Positions 46,553 through 56,089 of a stretch of DNA of 64,000 bases are shown piece by piece. The notes under the pieces were generated by a model that was not told where the DNA came from, searched no databases, and was given only the letters and a program-made list of their open reading frames with translations. The stretch comes from Desulfobacteraceae bacterium 4572_130. GTDB lineage: Bacteria; Desulfobacterota; Desulfobacteria; Desulfobacterales; Desulfobacteraceae. The DNA is taken from the NCBI GenBank assembly GCA_002084425.1, contig NBLN01000007.1:115330-179329 (forward strand), written 5' to 3'. The translations under genes were made by a program, and so were the position numbers. How positions within the stretch are numbered: position 1 is the stretch's first letter; each line of letters opens with the position of its first letter.

Positions 46553-46618
46553 TTGAACAAAAACATATTATCACTTCTTGATCTTACAAAAAGCGCATTT
46601 TTTATAAAAACAATTTAA
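46553..46618 (+). pseudogene. Relic of a gene start resembling ornithine carbamoyltransferase (argF)
   Basis: AAGGAGAAAAAACA precedes a TTG, and the first 13 codons read MNKNILSLLDLTK, which resembles the conserved N-terminus of ArgF (SLLDLTK). From about 46592 the sequence becomes the family 3 core (GCGCATTTTTTATAAAAAC) also found at 46287, and a stop follows at 46616. This looks like a gene start cut off by a repeat-associated deletion. The identification rests on very few residues. Confidence 0.4.
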
Positions 46619-46627
46619 AAAAAATAA

Positions 46628-46671
46628 AAGGGGCAAACTAGGAATTTAAAACCAGATCTGCCTTAAGGCAT
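46628..46671 (+). repeat. Family 1 dispersed repeat, partial copy
   Basis: AGGGGCAAACTAGGAATTT, AAAACCAGATCTGCC and palindrome CTGCCTTAAGGCA; directly followed by another unit. Confidence 0.8.
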
Positions 46672-46673
46672 TT

Positions 46674-46768
46674 TTTATATACAAGAACTTATAAGTACTT
46701 AATATTATTTCATATTTCTTTATGAGGCAAACTAAGAACTAAAAACCAAATCTGCCTTAAGGCAGTTT
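46674..46768 (+). repeat. Family 1 dispersed repeat, full copy in tandem
   Basis: TTATATACAAGAACTTATAA, CTTAATATTATTTC, GAGGCAAACTAAGAACT, AAAAACCAAATCTGCC and CTGCCTTAAGGCAG. It ends 25 bp before polA. Confidence 0.9.
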
Positions 46769-46793
46769 ATAATAAAATACAGGATTAGAATTT

Positions 46794-49466
46794 ATGAAAA
46801 AAACCATATATCTTATTGATGGAAGTGCCTATGTTTATAGGGCCTTTCATGCCATAAAAAATCTTTCTAGTTCCAAGGGAGTTTTAACAAATGCAACTTT
46901 TGGAGTTACAAGAATTATTTTAAAATTAATTAAGGAAAAACAACCTGAGTATGCAGGTATTTTTTTTGATGTAAAAGGACCTACATTTAGGCATAAAATG
47001 TATGAAAAATATAAGGCAAATCGTCCCCCCATGCCAGATGATCTTATTTTGCAAATTCCTTATATAAAAAAAATAATAAAAGGATTTAATATTCCAATAA
47101 TTGAAAAAAAAGGGTTTGAAGCTGATGATCTTATTGGCACTTATGCAAGAATTGCAGAAAAGGAAAATTTTTTCAGTGTAATGGTAACAGGTGATAAGGA
47201 TTTTATGCAGTTAGTTACTGATAATACAGTAATTTGGGATCCTATGAAGGATAAATTAATTGATAAAAATTCAATTTATGAAAAATTTAATATAAGCCCA
47301 GAACAAATAATTGATATGCTTGGACTTGCAGGAGATTCTGCTGATAATATTCCAGGGGTTCCAGGAGTTGGTCCAAAAACCAGTCAAAAATTAATAAATC
47401 AATTTAAAACAATGGAAAAAATTTATGAAAATATTGATAAATTAAAAAGCAAAAAAAGTTTGTATAAAAAGCTTTTTGAAAATAAAAATCAAGCTTTTCT
47501 AAGTCGTGATCTTGTTGTTATAGATAAAAATGTTAATGTAAAACAAAATATTAAAGATTTTAAATTAAAACCTTTTAACAGGAAAAAACTTGCAGAAATT
47601 TTTAAGGAATTAGAATTTAAAAAACTTTTCCATGAATTTTCACAAAAACAAAATATAAAAAAAAATTACTCCTGCTTAACTGATCTTAAACATATAAAAA
47701 ATCTAGTAGAAAAACTTAAAAATAAAAAAACCTTTGCAATTGATACAGAAACTACTTCAAAATATCCCATGCTTGCAGACCTTGTTGGAATTTCTTTTTC
47801 TTTTAAGGAAAATCAAGGTTTATACATTCCTTTGGCACATAAAAATACAGAAAATTATAATCAGCCTGATATTAAAAAAGTAATTAAATTAATAAAACCA
47901 TTACTTGAAAATCCAAAAATAAAAAAAATAGGGCAAAATATTAAATATGATTATATTGTGCTTTTTAAATATGGAATAAAAATGCAGGGAATGTTCTTTG
48001 ATACCATGATAGCATCCCATCTTTTAAATCCATCCAGGCGGACCCATAGTCTTGATACAATAGCTATGGATCTTTTTGGCTATAAAATTATTAAATATGA
48101 AGATATTGCTGGAAAAGGAAAAAAACAAAAAAAATTTAATGATATTAAAATAGAAAAAGCTATAAATTATGCAAGTGAAGATGCTGATATTACTTTTATG
48201 AGTTATAAAGTTCTGGAAAAAACCATTGCACAAAAAAAACTAAAAAATTTAATGAAAAATGTTGAAATGCCCCTTATTAAAGTTCTTGCCCACATGGAAA
48301 TGCAGGGAATAAAAATAGATAATAAAAAACTTGAAAAATTATCAATTAATTTTAAAGAAAAATTATCGCAAATTAAAAAGGAAATTTTTTCAATAACAAA
48401 ACAGGAATTTAATATAAATTCTCCTAAACAGCTTGAAGAAATTTTATTTGAAAAATTAAAACTTCCAGCAGATAAAAAAACAAAGAAAAAAACAGGATAT
48501 TCAACTGATATTGATGTTTTAAAAAAACTTGCTCAAACTCATGAACTTCCTGGAAAAATTTTAGAATTTAGATCTCTTTCAAAATTAAAATCCACATATT
48601 CTGATGCACTTCAAAATCTTAATAATCCTAAAACAAAAAGAATACATACTTCTTTTAATCAAACTATTACAGCAACAGGAAGACTTTCAAGTTCCAATCC
48701 TAATCTTCAAAATATTCCCATAAAAAGTAAAAAAGGCAGACAAATTAGACAAGCTTTTATTCCTAAAAAAGGTGCAGTTCTTGTATCTGCTGATTATTCA
48801 CAAATTGAACTTAGAATACTTAGCCATTATGCTAAAGATAAAATTCTTATTAATGCCTTTAAAAATGATGAAGATATTCATACAAGAACTGCCAAGGAAG
48901 TTTTTCAAGTGCTGCCAGGCTTTATAACAGATGACCTTCGCAATCAGGCAAAGGCAATTAATTTTGGTATAATATATGGAATGAGTGCTTTTGGGCTTTC
49001 CAAAGAGCTTGAAATTAGTCGAAAAATGGCACAAACATATATTACAAGCTATTTTTCAAGATATAATGGAGTAAAAAAATTTATAGGTAAAACAATAGAA
49101 AACACAGAAAAAACAGGGGGGGTAAGTACAATTCTTGGAAGAAAACGAAGACTTAATGAAATTAATTCTTCCAATATAAATATAAAAAAATTTGCACAAA
49201 GAGCAGCTGTTAATACAATTATTCAGGGAAGTGCTGCAGATTTAATAAAACTTGCAATGATTAATATGGATAAAGCATTAAGAGAAAATAATATGAATTC
49301 AAAAATGCTTATTTCAGTACATGATGAAATTATTTTTGAAACCCCTGAAAATGAGGAAAAGGATCTTATTAAACTTACCAAAAAAATAATGGAAAATGTT
49401 TTTACCCTTAAAGTTCCTTTAAAGGTTAATATTAAATCCGGGGCAAATTGGGCAGATGCTCATTAA
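46794..49466 (+). CDS. polA: DNA polymerase I
   Basis: An 890-residue three-domain enzyme. Residues 1-290 are the 5' flap nuclease (YLIDGSAYVYRAFHA, GFEADDLIG, VTGDKDFMQLV, GVPGVGPKTS). The 3'-5' exonuclease domain keeps its acidic residues (FAIDTETT, about 317-324; KIGQNIKYD). The polymerase has VSADYSQIELRILSH (motif A), QAKAINFGIIYGMSAFGLS (motif B) and SVHDEIIFE (motif C). All three activities therefore look intact. The start is ATG with only a weak ribosome site. Confidence 0.97.
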   Translation: MKKTIYLIDGSAYVYRAFHAIKNLSSSKGVLTNATFGVTRIILKLIKEKQPEYAGIFFDVKGPTFRHKMYEKYKANRPPMPDDLILQIPYIKKIIKGFNIPIIEKKGFEADDLIGTYARIAEKENFFSVMVTGDKDFMQLVTDNTVIWDPMKDKLIDKNSIYEKFNISPEQIIDMLGLAGDSADNIPGVPGVGPKTSQKLINQFKTMEKIYENIDKLKSKKSLYKKLFENKNQAFLSRDLVVIDKNVNVKQNIKDFKLKPFNRKKLAEIFKELEFKKLFHEFSQKQNIKKNYSCLTDLKHIKNLVEKLKNKKTFAIDTETTSKYPMLADLVGISFSFKENQGLYIPLAHKNTENYNQPDIKKVIKLIKPLLENPKIKKIGQNIKYDYIVLFKYGIKMQGMFFDTMIASHLLNPSRRTHSLDTIAMDLFGYKIIKYEDIAGKGKKQKKFNDIKIEKAINYASEDADITFMSYKVLEKTIAQKKLKNLMKNVEMPLIKVLAHMEMQGIKIDNKKLEKLSINFKEKLSQIKKEIFSITKQEFNINSPKQLEEILFEKLKLPADKKTKKKTGYSTDIDVLKKLAQTHELPGKILEFRSLSKLKSTYSDALQNLNNPKTKRIHTSFNQTITATGRLSSSNPNLQNIPIKSKKGRQIRQAFIPKKGAVLVSADYSQIELRILSHYAKDKILINAFKNDEDIHTRTAKEVFQVLPGFITDDLRNQAKAINFGIIYGMSAFGLSKELEISRKMAQTYITSYFSRYNGVKKFIGKTIENTEKTGGVSTILGRKRRLNEINSSNINIKKFAQRAAVNTIIQGSAADLIKLAMINMDKALRENNMNSKMLISVHDEIIFETPENEEKDLIKLTKKIMENVFTLKVPLKVNIKSGANWADAH

Positions 49467-49516
49467 TTTGTTGGTATATGTGTTAAATCAAGGTTTTATA
49501 AAAAGTCTGTTTTTTT

Positions 49517-49545
49517 TAACCACAGAAAATACTAAATTATAGAAA
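49517..49545 (+). repeat. Family 6 repeat fragment
   Basis: TTTAACCACAGAAAATAC shows the TTAACCAC start of the CGTG family. It lies in the 171-bp gap between polA and the restriction-modification gene. Confidence 0.45.
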
Positions 49546-49637
49546 AAACATAATAATTAAAAATGGCAAATATTTATAAAAAATATACACAAGCACTATA
49601 AACAAGAATAAAATTTTAATAAGGAATAATTAAAATA

Positions 49638-52070
49638 ATGGGAAATGAAAGAAAAACAGATTTTTTTATAGGTAAATTACTTGATTCAGCAAAAATTGAC
49701 TATACGCCAAATGGTAGTCATATAAAAGAGATACAAGACGCTTTAAAAACTGCTTCTAAAAAAGGAACAGGAAAAGCAGGTTTTCCAGAATTTGTAGCAA
49801 AATCAAAAGATTTTATTATTGTTATTGAAGATAAAGCTGATACTGAAAAACAGGCAAATTATCAAGATAATGAAAAAAGTATATTATCATCAGACACAAA
49901 ATCAATTATAGATTATGCGGAAAATGGAGCATTGCATTATGCAAATGAAATAATAAAAAAAACCTCCTTTAAAAAAGTGTTTGCTTTTGGCTGTTCTGGC
50001 GATGAAAAACATCATAGAATCAGACCAATATTTGTTGACAATAAAGAATATAAATTATTGCAAGTTGTTGAGAATCTCGAAAATTTTTCTCCAAATAATA
50101 TCGATAAATACTATCGTGAACAAGTATTAGAAGAAACACCTTCTGAAACACTTGAACTTGAAGATATATTAAAAAAATCTGCTAAATTACATGAAGCACT
50201 TAGGAATTACGGACAATTGGGAGATTCTGAAAAACCGCTTGTTGTTTCTGCAATTTTATTAGCATTAAGAGAAGATTCTTTTAATATAAATTCGCTAACA
50301 GGTGATGACCTTAAAACTGACGGGCAAAAAATATACGATGCTCTTTCTACTCATATGTCAAGAGTAAAGATAAAACCTGAAACTAAAAAAGAACAAGTTT
50401 TAAGTCAGTTTAATATTGTAAAAGACCATACTTCATTAAATCAAGTTAATGAACAGTTGACAAAAACACCTTTAAAATACTTTGTTGAATATTTACAAAA
50501 AAATGTTTACTCAACTATTGTTGAAAATTCACCTGAAGATGTATTAGGTCGTTTTTATGGTGAGTTTATACGATATAGTGGCGGTGATGGTCAAACATTA
50601 GGAGTTGTGCTGACTCCAAGCCATATCACTGAATTGTTTTGTGATTTAATAGAGTTAAAACCTAGTGATACAGTGTTTGATCCTTGTTGCGGAACTGGCG
50701 GTTTTTTAATTACTGCTATGCACAAAATGCTTAAACAGGCAAAACCAAGTGAAGCATACAATATAAAAGCAGATAGAATACATGGTATAGAAATTAGAGG
50801 AAATATGTTTTCTATTGCTACAACAAATATGATTTTCAGAGGTGATGGAAAAAGTAATCTAATTAAAAATGACTTCTTAAAGCAAGAAACAAAAAAAATA
50901 AGAGAAAATAATTATACAGTTGGTTTTATGAACCCACCATATTCACAATCTAAAGGTAAAGATACTGCTCATTTATCTGAAATTAATTTTATTAAGCATT
51001 TATTAGATGGATTAGCTGATGAAGGTAGATGTGTTGTAATTGTTCCACAATCTACAATGGTTGGAAAAAGCAAAGAAGACAAAAAAATAAAAAAGCAAAT
51101 ATTAGAAAAACATACATTAGAGGGTGTTATCACTTTAAACAAGGAAACCTTTTACGGAGTGGGAACAAATTCTTGTATTGCTGTTTTTACTGCTCATAAG
51201 CCGCATTTCTCAAAAAAATATTGTAAGTTTGTAAATTTTGAAAATGATGGTTTTGAGGTTCATAAACATATTGGTCTAGTTGAAACAGAAAGAGCAAAAG
51301 AAAGAAAAGCACATTTATTAAATTGTTGGTTACATGATGCACCAGCTAAAAATAAATTTATGGTAAAAACTACTATAGCACCAGAAGATGAATGGCTACA
51401 CTCTTTTTATTATTTTAATGATGAAATACCAAAAGAAAAAGATTTTGAAAAAACTATAGATGACTATCTTTCTTTTGAGTTTAATATGGTTGTACAAGGC
51501 AGAGAATATCTTTTTAAAAATACAGAATTAGAAAAAACTAAAAATGTTGTTTCACTTTCAGCAAAAGAATGGAAAGAATTCTTTTTTACAGAAGTATTTA
51601 TGATATATTCTACATCTAGTGGGATTAATAAAAATAAATTAATAAATAAGGGCGGAGAAGTTCCATATATAACTCGTTCTAAAAAGAATAATGGTATAGA
51701 TTTATTTATTTGTAATCAAATTGACAAATATAAGGTAGATTCTTCAAATGTTATAACCGTTGGTTTAGATACACAAACCGTTTTTTATCAATCATATAAA
51801 TTTTATACAGGTCAAAATATCCAATTATTAAAGAATCAAAACTTAAACCAACATATTGCTACATTTTTAATTCCTCTAGTAGAAAGGCAAATGGAAAAGT
51901 TTAATTGGGGTGGGAATGGTGCAACACTTACAAGACTTAAAAGAAGCAAAATTTTTCTTCCAATTAACAAAAATAAAGAACCTGATTATGTTTATATGGA
52001 AAATTATATAAAGAAACTTGAATTTAAAAAATTGAGAAAATATTTGAATTATAAAAAACATATCAAATGA
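49638..52070 (+). CDS. Single-polypeptide restriction-modification enzyme (type IIG-like R-M-S)
   Basis: An 810-residue protein with three modules. The N-terminal part has a PD-(D/E)xK-like nuclease pattern, FPEFVAKSKDFIIVIEDKAD, with D58, E64 and K66. The centre (about 270-560) is an N6-adenine methyltransferase of the HsdM class, with FDPCCGTGGF (D348 onwards) and NPPY (432-435). The last 200 residues look like one target-recognition half (VPYITRSKKNNGID, GQNIQLL, GNGATLTRLKRSKIFLPI). It would cut and methylate one asymmetric site. No separate hsdR or hsdS gene is present. It stands between polA and xerD-region genes, likely an acquired unit. Confidence 0.85.
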   Translation: MGNERKTDFFIGKLLDSAKIDYTPNGSHIKEIQDALKTASKKGTGKAGFPEFVAKSKDFIIVIEDKADTEKQANYQDNEKSILSSDTKSIIDYAENGALHYANEIIKKTSFKKVFAFGCSGDEKHHRIRPIFVDNKEYKLLQVVENLENFSPNNIDKYYREQVLEETPSETLELEDILKKSAKLHEALRNYGQLGDSEKPLVVSAILLALREDSFNINSLTGDDLKTDGQKIYDALSTHMSRVKIKPETKKEQVLSQFNIVKDHTSLNQVNEQLTKTPLKYFVEYLQKNVYSTIVENSPEDVLGRFYGEFIRYSGGDGQTLGVVLTPSHITELFCDLIELKPSDTVFDPCCGTGGFLITAMHKMLKQAKPSEAYNIKADRIHGIEIRGNMFSIATTNMIFRGDGKSNLIKNDFLKQETKKIRENNYTVGFMNPPYSQSKGKDTAHLSEINFIKHLLDGLADEGRCVVIVPQSTMVGKSKEDKKIKKQILEKHTLEGVITLNKETFYGVGTNSCIAVFTAHKPHFSKKYCKFVNFENDGFEVHKHIGLVETERAKERKAHLLNCWLHDAPAKNKFMVKTTIAPEDEWLHSFYYFNDEIPKEKDFEKTIDDYLSFEFNMVVQGREYLFKNTELEKTKNVVSLSAKEWKEFFFTEVFMIYSTSSGINKNKLINKGGEVPYITRSKKNNGIDLFICNQIDKYKVDSSNVITVGLDTQTVFYQSYKFYTGQNIQLLKNQNLNQHIATFLIPLVERQMEKFNWGGNGATLTRLKRSKIFLPINKNKEPDYVYMENYIKKLEFKKLRKYLNYKKHIK

Positions 52071-52104
52071 AAAATAAAAAAATGTATAACAATATTTTAT
52101 ATTT

Positions 52105-52125
52105 TTTTCGTGTTTTTAGTGGTTA
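52105..52125 (+). repeat. Family 6 CGTG-type repeat fragment
   Basis: TTTTTTCGTGTTTTTAGTGG directly after the restriction-modification gene, followed by two copies of TTAGTAGTTATAG / TAGTGGTTATAG with TTTTTTAA. Confidence 0.55.
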
Positions 52126-52165
52126 TAGTTTTTTAATTAGTAGTTATAGCTTTTTAATTTAATGC

Positions 52166-52336
52166 TTAATTTTTGCTGGAAACTGATTCATTATTTTCTT
52201 TTACAGTTTCATTAACAGTTGCATAAATATCTTTAAAGGATTCATGGATATTACTTGGAGAAAGCCTTCCCATTTCAATAAATTTTATTACAATTTCTTT
52301 GGTTGCTCTTAATATTTGTTCATTAATTGATTTCAT
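52166..52336 (-). CDS. Small conserved-looking protein (56 aa) downstream of xerD
   Basis: A clear ORF on the minus strand starting MKSINEQILRATKEIVIKFI with AAGGAC about 10 nt upstream of the ATG. The pattern IVIKFIEMGRLSPSNIHESFKDIYATV reminds me of a short conserved protein found near xerD in related sulfate reducers. It is given here as positions about 14-41 and is soluble and helical. Function unknown. It lies 107 bp after xerD on the same strand. Confidence 0.65.
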   Translation of the reverse strand: MKSINEQILRATKEIVIKFIEMGRLSPSNIHESFKDIYATVNETVKENNESVSSKN

Positions 52337-52443
52337 AATAGTTTTGTCCTTATTTTTAAAGCTAACTGCTAATAGATTATAGCAAATATTTTAAAGTTTA
52401 AAAAAAATCTATACTTTGTTATTGGAAAATTTTTACAATGCCA

Positions 52444-53331
52444 TTATCCTCTTGGATGATATTTTTTATGCATATTAATAAGATATTCTGAAGAAATATG
52501 GGTGTAAATCTGAGTAGTTGATATGTCTGAATGCCCAAGCATTGTTTGAACAGATCTTAAATCTGCACCTCCTTCAAGAAGATGTGTGGCAAAACAATGG
52601 CGAATAGTATGGGGAGTTATTTTTTTTTGTATTCCAGATTTTACTGCATATTTTTTTAAAGCTTTCCAAAAACCCTGTCTTGTCATTGGTTTGCCTTTTC
52701 TTGCCACAAAAAGATAGTAACTTGGATAATTTTTTAACATAAGACTTCTTCCTGATCCAAGCCATTGTTTAACTTTTTGTCTGGCATAGGAACCAATTGG
52801 TATGATTCGTTCTTTGGAGCCTTTTCCAAATATTTTCACAAAGCAAGCTTCAAGATTAATATCCTGGACTTTCATATTAACAAGTTCTGAAACTCTTAAT
52901 CCTGCACCATAAAGTATTTCCAGCATGGCACTGTCCCTAATCCCCATTGGTTTTGTTATGTCTGGTGTTTTAAGCAGGACTTTAATTTCCTGTAAACTAA
53001 TAACATTTGGAAGTTGAAGCCCTGTTTTAGGAATATTAATATCTTTTACAGGGTTTGAGTTAATTAAATTTTCTTGAATTAAAAATTTATAAAAACCTCG
53101 TATTGTTATTAAATGTCTTGCCCTTGATTTTGAAGAAAGACCATTTTTTTGTAAATTAATAAGCCAGCTTAAAATTATGACTGAATCAGTTAATTTAATA
53201 TCTGTAATATTATTTTTTTCAAGAAAATTAATATATTCTATAATGTCCTTGGAATATGATTCTATAGTATTTGATGCCAAACCTTTTTCAAGAATAAGAT
53301 AATTTAAATAATTTTCAATAAGCTCATTCAT
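52444..53331 (-). CDS. xerD: Tyrosine recombinase XerD
   Basis: A 295-residue site-specific recombinase that resolves chromosome dimers at dif with XerC. The SAM-like N-domain (1-95) is followed by the catalytic core with Arg in GAGLRVSEL, Lys in FGKGSKERIIP, HTIRH (His and Arg), LGHSD and the nucleophile Tyr in STTQIYTHIS. The C-terminal HPRG is XerD-like. As part of a three-gene minus-strand group with the DciA-like gene, it is a chromosomal rather than a mobile-element integrase. Confidence 0.92.
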   Translation of the reverse strand: MNELIENYLNYLILEKGLASNTIESYSKDIIEYINFLEKNNITDIKLTDSVIILSWLINLQKNGLSSKSRARHLITIRGFYKFLIQENLINSNPVKDINIPKTGLQLPNVISLQEIKVLLKTPDITKPMGIRDSAMLEILYGAGLRVSELVNMKVQDINLEACFVKIFGKGSKERIIPIGSYARQKVKQWLGSGRSLMLKNYPSYYLFVARKGKPMTRQGFWKALKKYAVKSGIQKKITPHTIRHCFATHLLEGGADLRSVQTMLGHSDISTTQIYTHISSEYLINMHKKYHPRG

Positions 53332-53417
53332 TATATAGAAAAATTAAAAAAATAGGTTAAAAAGAATAGATAAGAAATAATACAATTTTTTGCTTTATAT
53401 TTTTTTGTGTTTCTAAT

Positions 53418-53723
53418 TTAGACATTTAAACTTGCAACTTTAAATTTAATATTTTTTACAAGTTCTCTGCCAAGAACATGATTAAGCTTATCCTGCATAT
53501 CCTGTTTTAAAAAGCTTAATTGATGAAGCCATACAGAACTTGATACATGGACAAGTAAAGTTCCATCTTTAAAAGAGCCTGGTTTTGCATTTTCAATAAT
53601 GGTTTTTTCTAATGCATATTCCCACAAATCCCAAATCTGTATCATATCAGTATCTGATTTTGTTCTAAAATTTTTTAGAGCAGAACCTAAAATGTCTCCA
53701 ATATGTATCATATTCTTTTTCAT
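53418..53723 (-). CDS. DUF721 / DciA-like protein
   Basis: 101 residues of the DUF721 family, whose DciA members help load the replicative helicase. HIGDILGSALKNFR and SFKDGTLLVHVSSSVWLHQLSFLKQDM match the family core. It is upstream of xerD on the same strand with an 86-bp gap. The start ATG has no strong ribosome site. Confidence 0.8.
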   Translation of the reverse strand: MKKNMIHIGDILGSALKNFRTKSDTDMIQIWDLWEYALEKTIIENAKPGSFKDGTLLVHVSSSVWLHQLSFLKQDMQDKLNHVLGRELVKNIKFKVASLNV

Positions 53724-53853
53724 AATTTTTATTTTTTATCATTAAGAATATTAATCAGTCAATAAATGAAATAAATATGGTTTTTACCTTGAAAATTATA
53801 TAAATTAATGTATTTTAAATTCTATATAATAGATTGTTTGTAACTATTTTCAA

Positions 53854-53880
53854 TAACTGCCATAATGCAGACAAAGAATT
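53854..53880 (-). repeat. Family 1 dispersed repeat, end fragment
   Basis: TAACTGCCATAATGCAGACA is the palindrome end of the unit with one change; the rest is missing. Confidence 0.6.
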
Positions 53881-54005
53881 CACCAAGCCTTTATAAAAAA
53901 ATTTAACATAAAAATTAAAAAGAGCCTAGTGTTTTATATAAACTATAATGGTGAATAGTTACGATTTTTTTTTAATATTTTAATAATGATTATAGGAATT
54001 TATTC

Positions 54006-55085
54006 ATGAATTGGGATTGGGATAAACTTAGGGAAAAACACAATAAGTATGAAAAAAAACAAACTAGTAGTGGAGGTGGAGGAATGCCAAGTCCACCACA
54101 AATGAATGAAATCCTTGAAAAATTTAAAAACTTTAAATTTCCAGGTGGAATCATACTAGTTATTATTATACTGGTTATTTTTTTTGGAAGTTCAATTTTT
54201 TTTACAGTTAATATTGATGAAGTAGGTGTTATACAGCGATTTGGAAAATATCAGCGAATAGGCAACCCAGGTCTTAATTTTAAAATGCCGGCAGGTATTG
54301 AAAAAGTAACAAAAGTAAAAATTAAAAGAGTTTATAAAGAAGAATTTGGGTTTGAAACCATTAAAGGAAGTAATAATACAAGATTTTTTAATGACAATAC
54401 AGATATTGGCGCATCTTTAATGCTTACAGGAGATCTTAATGTTGCAGTTGTTCCATGGATAGTTCAGTATAGAATATCTGATCCTTATAATTATCTTTTT
54501 AAAGTCAAGGATGTAAAATCTCTTTTAAGAGATATGGCAGAAGCAACTATGCGAACTGTTGTTGGAGACAGAAGTATTAATGAAGTTATATCTAAAAGGG
54601 AAGAAATTGCTGTTGCTGCAAAAAAAAGCTTGCAGGATGAGATGAAAAAAGCTGAAACAGGTTTGCATATTGTTACTATTGAAATGAAAAAAACAAATGT
54701 TCCTGAACCAGTTCAGCCGTCTTTTAATGATGTTAATGAGGCTGTTCAGGAAAAGGAACAACTTATATATAAAGCAAAGGAAGAGTATAACAAAGCTGTT
54801 CCTGCTGCCAAGGGTGAAGCAAGAAGAGTAATAAAAGATGCAGAAGGTTATGCTATTGATCGTGTTAATCGTGCCAAAGGTGATGCCAAAAAATTTATTT
54901 CCATATATAATGAATATAAAAAAGCAAAAAATGTTACTAAAAGAAGGCTTTATCTGGAAACAATGGAAGAAATTCTTCCAAAACTTGGTAAAAAATATAT
55001 AGTTGATTCAGAACAAAAAAATCTGCTTCCTCTATTAAATATAGGTGGAAAATCATCTAATACTTTGTTAAAAGATAAACCATAA
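54006..55085 (+). CDS. hflK: FtsH protease modulator HflK
   Basis: A 359-residue SPFH/band-7 membrane protein. A Gly- and Pro-containing N-terminal segment (about 1-45) precedes one membrane helix (GGIILVIIILVIFFGSSIFF, about 46-65) and the SPFH domain with VGVIQRFGKYQ. A long coiled coil (about 225-320) follows. With HflC it forms a large periplasmic cage around FtsH. hflC starts 16 bp downstream. Confidence 0.93.
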   Translation: MNWDWDKLREKHNKYEKKQTSSGGGGMPSPPQMNEILEKFKNFKFPGGIILVIIILVIFFGSSIFFTVNIDEVGVIQRFGKYQRIGNPGLNFKMPAGIEKVTKVKIKRVYKEEFGFETIKGSNNTRFFNDNTDIGASLMLTGDLNVAVVPWIVQYRISDPYNYLFKVKDVKSLLRDMAEATMRTVVGDRSINEVISKREEIAVAAKKSLQDEMKKAETGLHIVTIEMKKTNVPEPVQPSFNDVNEAVQEKEQLIYKAKEEYNKAVPAAKGEARRVIKDAEGYAIDRVNRAKGDAKKFISIYNEYKKAKNVTKRRLYLETMEEILPKLGKKYIVDSEQKNLLPLLNIGGKSSNTLLKDKP

Positions 55086-55101
55086 AGGAAATAGTGTTAA
55101 A

Positions 55102-56037
55102 ATGATAAAAATTAAAGGACTTATAGTTGGAGTAATTGCGTTATTTGTTTTTGTTTTGTTTTCTTCAGCTTATATTGTTGGAGAAACTGAACAAGTTGTA
55201 ATTACTCAATTTGGAAAAGTTGTTGGAGTGCCTAAAATAGATCCCGGGCTTAAATTTAAAATTCCCTTTATTCAAAAGGCAAGTTATTTCCCTAAAAATC
55301 TTCAAGAATGGGATGGAGATCCAGGACAGGTTCCAACAAAGGATAAGACATATATATGGGTAGATACTTTTGCAAGATGGAAAATAGTTGATCCAATCAA
55401 GTATTTTCAGACTGTAAATAATATGGTTTCAGCTCTAGGACGGCTTGATGATATTATTGATCCTGCCATGCGAAATTTTTTTACATCCTACCGCCTTGTT
55501 GAAAGTGTGCGTAATACTGACAGACCAATGGATACTTTTTCGTCTATGAAGGAAAAGGATAAAAATTATTCTCAATATAAAATTGAAATGGGCAGAAGTG
55601 AGATTATTAAAGAAATGCTTGCTCAGGCTCAGCCAAAACTAAGAAAATTTGGTATTGAACTTATTGATATAAAAATAAAGAGAATTAACTATGTTGAAAA
55701 GGTAAGAAATGCAGTTTATGAAAGAATGATTGCAGAGCGTAAGCAGATTGCTGAAAAATTTCGTGCTGAGGGTAAGGGAGAAGCCAGTAATATTCGTGGT
55801 GATAAAGAAAAAGAATTACAGTTAATTACATCACAGGCTTATAAAGTTTCCCAGGAAATTAAGGGAAAGGCAGATGCAGAGGCAACTCATATATATGCTG
55901 CAGCATATAATCTTGACACTAATTTTTATGCTTTTTTTAAAACCCTTGAAGTTTATAAAAAAACTTTCGATCAAACAAATACACTTGTTCTTTCTACAAA
56001 TTCAGATTTTATGAAATATTTTAAAGGTATTAAATAA
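55102..56037 (+). CDS. hflC: FtsH protease modulator HflC
   Basis: A 311-residue SPFH protein with an N-terminal membrane anchor (about 6-24), GETEQVVITQFGKVVG and the conserved coiled-coil stretch RAEGKGEASNIRGDKEKEL. It ends at a strong terminator, closing the hflKC operon. Confidence 0.94.
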   Translation: MIKIKGLIVGVIALFVFVLFSSAYIVGETEQVVITQFGKVVGVPKIDPGLKFKIPFIQKASYFPKNLQEWDGDPGQVPTKDKTYIWVDTFARWKIVDPIKYFQTVNNMVSALGRLDDIIDPAMRNFFTSYRLVESVRNTDRPMDTFSSMKEKDKNYSQYKIEMGRSEIIKEMLAQAQPKLRKFGIELIDIKIKRINYVEKVRNAVYERMIAERKQIAEKFRAEGKGEASNIRGDKEKELQLITSQAYKVSQEIKGKADAEATHIYAAAYNLDTNFYAFFKTLEVYKKTFDQTNTLVLSTNSDFMKYFKGIK

Positions 56038-56040
56038 AAA

Positions 56041-56084
56041 AAAGTTGCTGATACAGACATAAATCTGTATCAGCAACTTATAAT
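56041..56084. terminator. Strong terminator shared by hflC and the convergent small ribosomal gene
   Basis: A perfect 16-bp stem, AAGTTGCTGATACAGA (56042-56057) with TCTGTATCAGCAACTT (56064-56079), has a 6-nt loop and A/T-runs on both sides, usable from both directions. Confidence 0.92.
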
Positions 56085-56089
56085 TTTAT

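Noticed and set aside
52444..53331. Phage or integron integrase
   Set aside because: The tyrosine recombinase has XerD-type ends (HPRG), lies with a DciA-like gene, and no attachment sites or phage genes are nearby.
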